From Pseudooceanicola sp. HF7 (GTDB lineage: Bacteria > Pseudomonadota > Alphaproteobacteria > Rhodobacterales > Rhodobacteraceae), in assembly GCF_011806405.1 (NCBI RefSeq), contig NZ_JAATOW010000002.1, positions 62,001 to 126,000 on the forward strand: a stretch of DNA of 64,000 bases, given 5' to 3'. Below the pieces are notes generated by a model. That model saw only the letters and a program-made list of their open reading frames with translations, was not told where the DNA came from and made no database searches. A program made the translations under genes and the position numbers. Shown in pieces: positions 33,370 to 41,009 of this stretch (the stretch's first letter is position 1; every line of letters begins with the position of its first letter).

Positions 33370-33831
33370 GTGAGCCTGCAGCGCGGATCCGAGCCGGTCG
33401 CCACCATCGCGGCCCTGCCTTTTCACGAGGCGCTCGTGATCGGCGCCTTGCGGGCCCGCTGCGACGGGCCCGATGCGGTGGCGGATTTCGAGATGGAGCT
33501 GACCGCGCTTTACGGTCGTGACCGGATGGAGCGCATCAGCGAGCGGCTGGACGAATTCTTCGGCCTGACCTTGCGCCACGTGCGCCGCCCGGTGATGCGG
33601 CATGGACAGACCTGTTCCTGTGTCGGTGCCGATGAGGCGGTCCTGGCGCATCTGGTCTCTCTTTCCACCTCGGGGGACCGGGAGGATGCCATGCTGATGG
33701 CCTGCCTGCTGGTGCGGGCCGATGTGGCGCCGATCGTCGTTTCCCTGGCCCAGACCCTGGGCCTGGAGCTGATACGCCAGCGGCCCGAGGGCCGGGCCTA
33801 TCCCAGTCACACACCGAACACTTTGCATTGA
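33370..33831 (+). CDS. Hypothetical protein preceding the imelysin gene
   Basis: About 153 residues from a GTG at 33370 (MSLQRGSEPVATIAALPFHEAL). It is soluble and has a CSCVGADE motif near residue 82 and an alpha-helical C-terminus (DAMLMACLLVRADVAPIVVSLAQTLGLELIRQ). The frame stays open back to a TTG at 33253, but that N-terminal part looks non-coding. It lies 20 bp upstream of the imelysin gene and is probably cotranscribed. I do not recognise the family. Confidence 0.6.
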   Translation: MSLQRGSEPVATIAALPFHEALVIGALRARCDGPDAVADFEMELTALYGRDRMERISERLDEFFGLTLRHVRRPVMRHGQTCSCVGADEAVLAHLVSLSTSGDREDAMLMACLLVRADVAPIVVSLAQTLGLELIRQRPEGRAYPSHTPNTLH

Positions 33832-33851
33832 CGGAAAAAAGAGGAGTTTCC

Positions 33852-35129
33852 ATGTCCATTCGTACCACTCTTATGGCCACTGCCGCGTTGACCATCCTGC
33901 CGGGCTTCGCGCTTGCCGAGGACATGGCTCCGGAGAAGACGGCTGTCCTTGAGACCTATGCCGATATCGCCGCGGCGTCCTACGGAGACAGCCTGCGCAC
34001 CGCAGAGGCGCTGCAGGCCGCGCTGGCGGCCCTGGTCGAGGCCCCTTCGGCAGAGGCGCTGGCCGCGGCCAAGGCGGCCTGGAAACAGGCCCGCGTGCCC
34101 TACCAGCAGACCGAGGCCTTCCGCTTCGGCAATGCGATCGTGGACGACTGGGAAGGCAAGGTGAACGCCTGGCCGCTTGACGAGGGGCTGATCGACTACG
34201 TGGATCCCTCTTATGGCGGGGCGACGGATGAGAACGCCTTTGCCGTGCTCAACGTGATCGCCAACCCCAGCTTCGAGCTGTCGGGGGAAACCGTCGATGC
34301 CTCTGCCATCACGCCGGATCTGCTGGAGAACACCCTGCAGGAAGCCGATGGCGTGGAAAGCAACGTGGCCACCGGGTATCACGCGATCGAATTCCTGCTC
34401 TGGGGTCAGGATCTGAACGGCACCGATCATGGTGCGGGCGCGCGGCCCTGGACGGATTACGCCACGGGCGAGGACTGCACGGGCGGCAATTGCGACCGTC
34501 GCGGTGAATACCTGACCGCCGCGGCCGATCTGCTGGTGTCGGACCTGGACTGGATGGCGGCGCAATGGGCGACGGGCGGCGAGGCGCGCGAGACCCTGCT
34601 GGCCGATCCGGATGCGGGCATCATCGCCATGCTGACCGGCATGGGCAGCCTGTCCTATGGCGAGCAGGCGGGCGAGCGCATGAAGCTGGGCCTGCTGCTG
34701 AACGATCCCGAGGAAGAGCACGACTGCTTCTCCGACAACACCTACAACAGCCACTTCTATGACGGCCTGGGCATCCACAATGTCTACACCGGTCGCTACG
34801 TCGGCGTGGATGGCACGGTGACGGAGGGGGCGTCGCTCTCCGACCTGGTGGCGGCGGCCGATCCCGAGGTCGACGCGGCGCTGAGCGCCGATCTGAACGC
34901 CACCATGATGAAGCTGACCGAGCTCAAGGTCGCGGCAGAGGGCGGCTTTTCCTACGACATGATGCTGGAGCGTGGCAACGCGGCCGGCGAGGCGCTGATC
35001 ATGGGCGCGGTGGATGCGCTGGTGGCCCAGACCCGCGGCATCGAGCGCGCCGTGGCGGCCCTGCAGCTGGAAGAAATCGGCTTTGAGGGCTCTGACAGCC
35101 TGGATGATCCGGATGCCGTCTTCCAGTGA
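33852..35129 (+). CDS. Imelysin-family periplasmic iron-regulated protein
   Basis: A 425-residue exported protein with a signal peptide (MSIRTTLMATAALTILPGFALA). The imelysin GxHxxE motif is in TGYHAIEFLLWG. A Cys pair in GEDCTGGNCDRRGE and another Cys in EEHDCFSDN may form disulfides. Imelysin/IrpA proteins are expressed under iron limitation and bind or help import iron. It starts the iron island with bfd and bfr downstream. The ribosome site AGAGGAG precedes 33852. Confidence 0.92.
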   Translation: MSIRTTLMATAALTILPGFALAEDMAPEKTAVLETYADIAAASYGDSLRTAEALQAALAALVEAPSAEALAAAKAAWKQARVPYQQTEAFRFGNAIVDDWEGKVNAWPLDEGLIDYVDPSYGGATDENAFAVLNVIANPSFELSGETVDASAITPDLLENTLQEADGVESNVATGYHAIEFLLWGQDLNGTDHGAGARPWTDYATGEDCTGGNCDRRGEYLTAAADLLVSDLDWMAAQWATGGEARETLLADPDAGIIAMLTGMGSLSYGEQAGERMKLGLLLNDPEEEHDCFSDNTYNSHFYDGLGIHNVYTGRYVGVDGTVTEGASLSDLVAAADPEVDAALSADLNATMMKLTELKVAAEGGFSYDMMLERGNAAGEALIMGAVDALVAQTRGIERAVAALQLEEIGFEGSDSLDDPDAVFQ

Positions 35130-35147
35130 TCTGAACTGACGCGATGC

Positions 35148-35178
35148 GCCGGGCGGCGGGGCAGACCCGCCGCCCGGC
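35148..35178 (+). terminator. Hairpin between imelysin and bfd genes
   Basis: GCCGGGCGGCGG at 35148-35159 pairs with CCGCCGCCCGGC at 35167-35178. It lies 18 bp after the imelysin stop with no T-run, so it may attenuate rather than end transcription, or protect the upstream mRNA. Confidence 0.5.
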
Positions 35179-35234
35179 AGCGACACAAGGCCGGGGAAAA
35201 GGCCCCCGATACGAGACGAGAAAGGGCGAGAACC

Positions 35235-35501
35235 ATGATGGTCTGTCACTGCATGAAGATCTCGGACGGCGATATCCGTTCTGCCGTCGACTGGATGCGC
35301 GCCGCGGATCCCGACACGATCATCACGCCTGGCAAGATCTACCGCGCCCTGGGCAAGAAGGCCGAGTGTGGCGGATGTCTGCCACTTTTCATGGACACCA
35401 TGCGCCAATGCGATAGTTTCGAAGTACCGGAAATTCTGCGCGGTCTTCGCCGCGCTACGGGAAAGGAGACATCGAATGAAAGGCGACGCCAAGGTTATTG
35501 A
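35235..35501 (+). CDS. bfd: Bacterioferritin-associated ferredoxin
   Basis: An 88-residue [2Fe-2S] protein. Ligands are the N-terminal CHC (residues 4 and 6) and the CGGC in [12 protein letters not shown]. Bfd reduces the bacterioferritin core so that stored iron can be released. Its last 26 bases overlap the start of bfr in another frame, so the two are coupled. The C-terminal tail after GLRRATGK is longer than usual and is created by this overlap. Confidence 0.9.
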   Translation: MMVCHCMKISDGDIRSAVDWMRAADPDTIITPGKIYRALGKKAECGGCLPLFMDTMRQCDSFEVPEILRGLRRATGKETSNERRRQGY

Positions 35502-35961
35502 ATACCTTAATGCCGCGCTGCGCAGCGAGCTGACCGCGGTCAGCCAGTACTGGCTGCACTACAGGCTTCAGGAAGACTGGGGCTTCGGCAAGATCGCCGC
35601 CAAGTCGCGTGAGGAAAGCATCGAGGAGATGCACCACGCGGACAAGCTGATCGAGCGAATCATTTTCCTGGAAGGGCACCCGAACCTGCAGAAGCTTGAC
35701 AGCCTGCGCATCGGCGAGACCCTCAAGGAGACCCTGGAAGCGGACCTGGCCGCCGAACAGGAAGCCTGGACGCTTTACAAGGAAGCGCGGGAATATTGCG
35801 TGAAAGTAGGCGATTACGTCACCAAGGAGCTCTTTGATCAGCTTCTGGCGGACGAGGAAGGCCATATCGACTTCCTGGAGACCCAGCTGGATCTCTATGG
35901 CACCATCGGTGCAGAGAACTACGGCATGCTGAATGCCTCTCCGGCCAACGAGGCCGAGTAA
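35476..35961 (+). CDS. bfr: Bacterioferritin
   Basis: A 161-residue haem-containing ferritin subunit. All ferroxidase residues are at the canonical positions: Glu18, Glu51, His54, Glu94, Glu127 and His130, with the haem ligand Met52. It forms a 24-mer iron store in the cytoplasm. Start at 35476 gives the exact family numbering. It follows and overlaps bfd; a terminator follows. Confidence 0.96.
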   Translation: MKGDAKVIEYLNAALRSELTAVSQYWLHYRLQEDWGFGKIAAKSREESIEEMHHADKLIERIIFLEGHPNLQKLDSLRIGETLKETLEADLAAEQEAWTLYKEAREYCVKVGDYVTKELFDQLLADEEGHIDFLETQLDLYGTIGAENYGMLNASPANEAE

Positions 35962-36036
35962 GGCGCGCTGAGGCCGCGGGTCGTTCTGCGATCCCGGCTT
36001 CAGGGGCAGCTTGCCGCAACCATGCGAGAGTTGGAG

Positions 36037-36071
36037 GGCCTGCCCCATGCGGGGCGGGCCTTTCGCGTTTT
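36037..36071 (+). terminator. Intrinsic terminator after bfr
   Basis: GGCCTGCCCC at 36037-36046 pairs with GGGGCGGGCC at 36051-36060 (one wobble), followed by TTTCGCGTTTT. The 165 bp after it probably hold a separate promoter for the di-haem oxidoreductase gene. Confidence 0.75.
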
Positions 36072-36236
36072 CGGCGGGCGGGGCGCGACGAAATGCCAGA
36101 GGCTTTTCCGATTGAAACGATCAGGTTTGCGTGGCACTCCGGGTTCCATAACGCTTGATGACAGGGCGCGCGGACCGGGGAGCGGTCGGCCAGCGCCCAA
36201 GAGCAGATCTGAACGGACAGGACGGGAGGCACGGCG

Positions 36237-37796
36237 ATGCGCAGGGGAGCTGGGTGCAGATGGGCTGGGGCAGCCATCATGGGGCTTCTGGCAGGTCCCG
36301 GGATGGCAGAGGATGCCGGGCTGGTGCTTCCTTACCTGAACGAGGTGCCCCGCAGCAGCGCAGAGGCCGAGCGCATCGCCGGTGTGGTCGCGCCCGCCAC
36401 GGATTTCTCTGCGCCGGAGAAGTTCGAGCAGAACGGGGCCGGGGCCGCCACGGTGCGCGCGCGCAGCGATGCGGATGCCTTTTCCATGTCCTCGGCCAAC
36501 ATGCCCTTCGAGCGCGAGCTGGATTTCAAGGTGGGCAACGGGCTGTTCAAGAAGCTCTGGGTCTCTTCTCCGTCCTCCACGCTGGCCAGTGACGGGCTGG
36601 GGCCGCTTTACAATGCGCGCTCCTGCCAGCGCTGCCACCTGAAGGACGGGCGCGGCCATTTGCCGGCCGGACCGGAGGATGATGCCACGTCGCTGTTCCT
36701 GCGGATCTCCGTTCCTGCAGCGCCCGAGGACGATGTCAGCGATATCGAATCCTTCCTGCTGTCGCGGGGAGAAGAGCCGCTGCGCGTGCGACCGCATCCC
36801 AGCTACGGCGGCCAGATGCAGGATTTCGGCGTGGCCGGACAGACGGCGGAATACCGCATCGTCGCGGACTGGGAAGAAGAGGATATCGCGCTGAACGGCG
36901 GGGAAAGCATCACCCTGCGCAACCCCAACTGGGGCGCGACCGATCTGGGTTATGGGCCGCTGGGCCCGGACACGATGCTGTCCCCGCGCCTGGCGCCGCA
37001 GATGATCGGCCTGGGCCTGCTGGAGGCCATCCCGGCAGAGGATATCCTGGCGCTGGCGGATGAGGCGGATGCGGATGGTGACGGGATCTCCGGCAAGCCG
37101 CAGATCGTCTGGTCCTTCGAGGAAGATCGCCCCATGCTGGGCCGCTTCGGCTGGAAGGCCGGGGCGCCAAGCGTGCGCGAACAAAGTGCTGCCGCCTTCG
37201 CCGGGGATATCGGGATCTCTTCGCCGCTCTTCCCCTCGCCCTGGGGCGATTGCACCGAGGCCCAGGCGGCCTGCCGGAACGCCCCGCATGGGGATGGCGA
37301 TGAGCGCGGCACGGAGATCGACGCCGAGGGGCTGGACCTGGTGACCTTCTACAGCCGCAACCTGGGTGTGCCGGAACGCCGCGACGTGGCTGAACCGGCC
37401 GTGCTGAACGGCAAGCGGGTCTTTTACGAGGCCGGCTGCACCTCTTGCCACCAGCCGAAATTTGTCACCGCCAGGCTTGAGGATCAGCCCGAGCAGAGCT
37501 TCCAGCTGATCTGGCCCTATACCGACCTGCTGCTGCATGACATGGGCGAGGGGCTGGCGGACAACCGTCCCGAGGGCCGCGCCAATGGCCGGGAATGGAA
37601 GACGCCTCCGCTTTGGGGGATCGGGCTGACGCGGCAGGTGTCGGGGCACGAGGCCTACCTGCATGACGGGCGCGCGGGTAGCCTTCTGGAAGCCGTGCTC
37701 TGGCATGGCGGAGAGGCCGAGGCCGCCCGTGAGCATGTCGTGGCGCTGGAACCCGAAGACCGCGCCGATCTGATCGCCTTCCTGGAGAGCCTTTGA
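36237..37796 (+). CDS. Periplasmic di-haem oxidoreductase family protein
   Basis: A 519-residue c-type cytochrome with two CxxCH sites, CQRCH near residue 129 and CTSCH near residue 401. The N-terminal hydrophobic stretch ending GMAED is a signal peptide. It belongs to the di-haem oxidoreductase/thiol-oxidoreductase-like family usually found beside imelysins and DUF1513 proteins in marine and alphaproteobacterial iron clusters. A possible role is periplasmic iron redox chemistry; this is inference. CGGGAGGC precedes the start. Confidence 0.9.
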   Translation: MRRGAGCRWAGAAIMGLLAGPGMAEDAGLVLPYLNEVPRSSAEAERIAGVVAPATDFSAPEKFEQNGAGAATVRARSDADAFSMSSANMPFERELDFKVGNGLFKKLWVSSPSSTLASDGLGPLYNARSCQRCHLKDGRGHLPAGPEDDATSLFLRISVPAAPEDDVSDIESFLLSRGEEPLRVRPHPSYGGQMQDFGVAGQTAEYRIVADWEEEDIALNGGESITLRNPNWGATDLGYGPLGPDTMLSPRLAPQMIGLGLLEAIPAEDILALADEADADGDGISGKPQIVWSFEEDRPMLGRFGWKAGAPSVREQSAAAFAGDIGISSPLFPSPWGDCTEAQAACRNAPHGDGDERGTEIDAEGLDLVTFYSRNLGVPERRDVAEPAVLNGKRVFYEAGCTSCHQPKFVTARLEDQPEQSFQLIWPYTDLLLHDMGEGLADNRPEGRANGREWKTPPLWGIGLTRQVSGHEAYLHDGRAGSLLEAVLWHGGEAEAAREHVVALEPEDRADLIAFLESL

Positions 37797-38794
37797 TGAG
37801 ACAGACCGCCTGCGCCGCCCTGATCGCCCTGACCCTGCCGGTGCTTGGCAGCACGGCCATGGCCGGCACGGAGGAGGCGATCGCGGAGCACGTGATGCCC
37901 GCCGTCACCGGCTTTGCCCAGGCCTCCGCCCAGCTGCAGGAGGCCGCCGCGGCAGATTGCACCAGCGCCGCCGTGCAGGGGCCCTACAACGCGGCTTTCG
38001 ATGCCTGGCTGGGGCTGTCCCACCTGCGCTTCGGCCCGCTTGAGGTGGACGGGCGCGTCTCTGCCATCGCCTTCTGGCCCGACAACCGGGGGTTCACCCC
38101 CAAGCAGCTGGGCAGCCTGATCGCGCAGGAGGATCCGGTCGTGAACAGCGCGGAGGATTTCGCCCATGTCTCGGTCGCCGCGCGGGGGCTCTTTGCGCTT
38201 GAGATGATGCTGTACGATCCGCAGTTCGCCTATGAGGATGGCAGCTATTCCTGCACCCTGGTGCAGCGCCTGTCTGCCGATCTGGCCCGCATGGCGCAGG
38301 AAATCGCGACCGACTGGGAAGAGGAGCAGGCGCCGCTGATGCTGAGCGCGGGCGAGCCCTGGAACAACTTCTACCTCAGCCCGGACGAGCCGCTGCAGGT
38401 CTTCTACACCACGCTGCTGACCGGGCTGGAGTTCACCGCCGACACGCGGCTGGGCCGCCCGCTTGGCACCTTCGATCGCCCCCGTCCGCGCCGGGCAGAG
38501 GCCCGCCGGTCAGAGCGGTCGCTGCGCAACGTGGAGCTGTCGCTGATCGCGCTGCGCGATCTGGCGGAGCAGCTGGCGCAGCCGATCCCGATCACCGAAG
38601 AAGCCTTTGACGAGGCGCTGGAAACGGCGCAGGAGCTGGACGATCCGGTCTTTGCCGGGGTGGAGGATCCCACCGGGCGGCTCAAGGTCGAGATCCTGCA
38701 ACAGCGCATCCAGGCGGTGCGGCGCGCGGTCGAGGGAGAGATCGGCGCGCAGCTGAACCTGACGCAGGGCTTCAATTCAGCCGACGGAGACTGA
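37796..38794 (+). CDS. Imelysin-like periplasmic protein
   Basis: A 332-residue exported protein (MRQTACAALIALTLPVLGSTAMAG signal). It resembles the shorter imelysin-like partner of the di-haem oxidoreductase: DAWLGLSHLRFGPLE, FWPDNRGFTPKQ and ARGLFALEMMLYD. A clear GxHxxE motif is absent, as in many of these partners. Its ATG follows the previous stop with a one-base overlap (TGATG). Confidence 0.85.
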   Translation: MRQTACAALIALTLPVLGSTAMAGTEEAIAEHVMPAVTGFAQASAQLQEAAAADCTSAAVQGPYNAAFDAWLGLSHLRFGPLEVDGRVSAIAFWPDNRGFTPKQLGSLIAQEDPVVNSAEDFAHVSVAARGLFALEMMLYDPQFAYEDGSYSCTLVQRLSADLARMAQEIATDWEEEQAPLMLSAGEPWNNFYLSPDEPLQVFYTTLLTGLEFTADTRLGRPLGTFDRPRPRRAEARRSERSLRNVELSLIALRDLAEQLAQPIPITEEAFDEALETAQELDDPVFAGVEDPTGRLKVEILQQRIQAVRRAVEGEIGAQLNLTQGFNSADGD

Positions 38795-38797
38795 TCC

Positions 38798-39868
38798 ATG
38801 ATCCCGCGCCGCGCCTTTCTTGCCGCCCTGGCCGCCGCCGCGACCGCACCCGGCCTGAGCTGGGCCGATGCGGGCAGTCCCGCCTATCTTGCCGCCGCCA
38901 GGGAGGCCGACGGCAGCTATGCGCTGCACGGTCTGGCTGGCGATGGCGCGGCGCTGTTCCGCATTGCGCTGCCCGCACGCGGCCATGCCGGCACCGCCCA
39001 TCCCAAAGCCCCTGAGGCCGTGGCCTTTGCCCGCCGTCCGGGCACCTTCGGGCTGGTGATCGACTGCGTGCACGGCAAGGTCCTGAAGGTGCTGGAAAGC
39101 CCGGAGGGGCGGCATTTCTACGGTCATGGCTGCTTTATCGCCGGGGGTGACATCCTGTGCACCACAGAGAACGATTACACCGCGCGCCGGGGTGTCATCG
39201 GCCTGTGGGACCGGCGGCAGGGCTACCGGCGGATCGGTGAAATCCCAAGCCACGGCATCGGCCCGCATGAGATGCTGGCGCTGCCCGGCGATGTGCTGGT
39301 GGTGGCCAACGGCGGGATCGAGACGCACCCCGACAGGGGCCGCGACAAGCTGAACATCCCCAGCATGCAGCCCAGCCTGGCCTATGTTTCTCCCCAAGGG
39401 GAGCTGCTGGAAGAGCTGCGCCTGCCAGAGGCGCTGCACCGCAATTCCATCCGCCACCTGGCGGCCCGGCCTGACGGGCTGGTGGCCTTTGCCATGCAAT
39501 GGCAGGGCGAGGTGAGCGACCCGGTGCCCTTGCTGGGGCTGCACCGCCGTGGCGCGCCCGCGATCCTGGCCGAGGCCGATCTGGGCGAGCAGATGGCGAT
39601 GCGGGGCTACGCGGGTTCTGTCGCCTTTGACGGCATCGGCGGGCAGGTGGGCATCACCTCTCCGCGCGGGGGGCGGATCCATGTCTTTGATGACACGGGG
39701 GCCTTCGCGGCCAGCCTGCATCGCGGCGACGTCTGCGGGTTGGCGGGCAGCCCGGGGGGCTTCCTTGCGACTGACGGGCAGGGCGGTGTCTGGCAGGCGG
39801 GCGCAGAGGGCCTGAGCGCGGCGCGCCGGGCCGATTGCGCCTGGGACAACCACGTGGTCACCCTGTAA
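38798..39868 (+). CDS. DUF1513 family Tat-exported beta-propeller-like protein
   Basis: A 356-residue protein with a twin-arginine signal (MIPRRAFLAALAAAATAPGLSWA). Repeated short beta motifs (PGTFGLVIDCVHGKVL, GHGCFIAGGDILCTTEND, HGIGPHEMLALPGDVLVVANGGI, PQGELLEELRLP) suggest a propeller. DUF1513 proteins are the usual last member of imelysin/di-haem clusters. Three bases separate it from the preceding gene, so all three are one operon. Confidence 0.88.
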   Translation: MIPRRAFLAALAAAATAPGLSWADAGSPAYLAAAREADGSYALHGLAGDGAALFRIALPARGHAGTAHPKAPEAVAFARRPGTFGLVIDCVHGKVLKVLESPEGRHFYGHGCFIAGGDILCTTENDYTARRGVIGLWDRRQGYRRIGEIPSHGIGPHEMLALPGDVLVVANGGIETHPDRGRDKLNIPSMQPSLAYVSPQGELLEELRLPEALHRNSIRHLAARPDGLVAFAMQWQGEVSDPVPLLGLHRRGAPAILAEADLGEQMAMRGYAGSVAFDGIGGQVGITSPRGGRIHVFDDTGAFAASLHRGDVCGLAGSPGGFLATDGQGGVWQAGAEGLSAARRADCAWDNHVVTL

Positions 39869-40090
39869 GGGCAGACGGCTGAGCCCTGGCGCCGCGCCTT
39901 CTGGCGGGGCGGTCCCTTTGGATGATCCTGTTCTTGGAATGCTCTGCCCGCGTGATGCGGGGCGTTGTCAGGAAGCGGGTCTGGATGCCGGGCGTTCTGC
40001 CCGAATGTCTTGATCCGTCTTTCCTGACCGGTGGGTCTGGGTCCGTTCTGGCCCCCATCGTCCGTCCTTGTCGGCGGCGTGCCGCGTCCT

Positions 40091-40705
40091 TCAGCCCTTG
40101 GTGGCGATCCCGTTCATGAGGTGGTCCAGGAACTTCGCGGACCGCTCTTTCGGGTCGATGGCTTCCTGGTCGTGCTGATGCCAGGACAGTAACCAGTTGA
40201 CCGAGTTAAGGAAGAAGCTGCCGGCTGCATTCGTGTCGATATTGCGCAGGGATCCCTCTGCCGCAGCATCCGACAGCAGCCCGCTGATATATGTCTGCAG
40301 CGCCTCTTCGCGGGAGGTGATATCGCTGCGCAAACCCTCAGGAAGCGCGAGGATATTCGGCCGGGTCAGGAAAGCGCCGTTTTCCACCAGCGTGCGCGTG
40401 ATGAATTCCCGGTAGAAATTGGCGAAACGATCAAGGGCGCTGCCCCCGGATTGTTCGGCCTTGGTGCGGGCGGTTTCCCCGCAGAGGAACGTGACCTGCA
40501 GGCAATCGTAGAGCAGTTCTTCCTTGTTGCGAAAATAGTAATAGAGCGCGGTCTTGGTGACCCCGATCTCATCCGCGATCTCGTCAAGCGAGGTTGCGTG
40601 ATACCCTTTTTCGTTGAACCTGCGAGAGGCGATGCGCAGCGCCGCACGCCGCTTCTGTTCCCTTATCTCTTCCCGTGATGCAACTTCACCGTTCCAACTG
40701 GCCAT
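40091..40705 (-). CDS. TetR-family transcriptional regulator
   Basis: A 204-residue regulator. The N-terminal HTH is RFNEKGYHATSLDEIADEIGVTKTALYYYFRNKEELLYDCL; the C-terminal domain is a TetR ligand pocket of the TetR_C type. It is divergent from the orphan xanthine-dehydrogenase-family gene, and GAAC-att-GTTC (40764-40774) and GTCCC-ca-GGGAC (40794-40805) palindromes lie between them. Probably controls itself and that gene. The 222 bp downstream to the DUF1513 gene hold nothing I recognise. Confidence 0.88.
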   Translation of the reverse strand: MASWNGEVASREEIREQKRRAALRIASRRFNEKGYHATSLDEIADEIGVTKTALYYYFRNKEELLYDCLQVTFLCGETARTKAEQSGGSALDRFANFYREFITRTLVENGAFLTRPNILALPEGLRSDITSREEALQTYISGLLSDAAAEGSLRNIDTNAAGSFFLNSVNWLLSWHQHDQEAIDPKERSAKFLDHLMNGIATKG

Positions 40706-41009
40706 TCGGTCCCCTGAAAAGTCTGTCTCAATTCCTAAAACTCACAAACTAATCCCTGAACACGAACATTGTTCCACAGGGTAAATCTTTACAGTCCCCA
40801 GGGACGGAACTTGCCCCGAAGCCAAAGGCCCGAGCATCGGTAACACCGGGACAATGCTTGGCAATATCCAATCAGCGGTCGGAAGGTCAACTCTGGCTTG
40901 TGCCGAAAAGCGCCTGGATCGGGCCGGGGGAAGGGCGGATCCGGGGACTCGTGAAGCGGGGATCTTGGCGCTAGCCTGCGGGAAACACCACGTGGGGGAA
41001 GGGCATCGG
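40706..41009. promoter_or_regulatory. Divergent promoter region with palindromes
   Basis: The first ~110 bp are AT-richer and contain GAAC-att-GTTC at 40764-40774 inside longer imperfect CCCTG/CAGGG arms, and the perfect GTCCC-ca-GGGAC at 40794-40805. Either may be the TetR operator. No gene seen. Confidence 0.45.

Noticed and set aside
36000-37736. 578-codon minus-strand frame antisense to the di-haem oxidoreductase gene
   Set aside because: The sense strand encodes CxxCH motifs and a signal peptide; the antisense product matches nothing.
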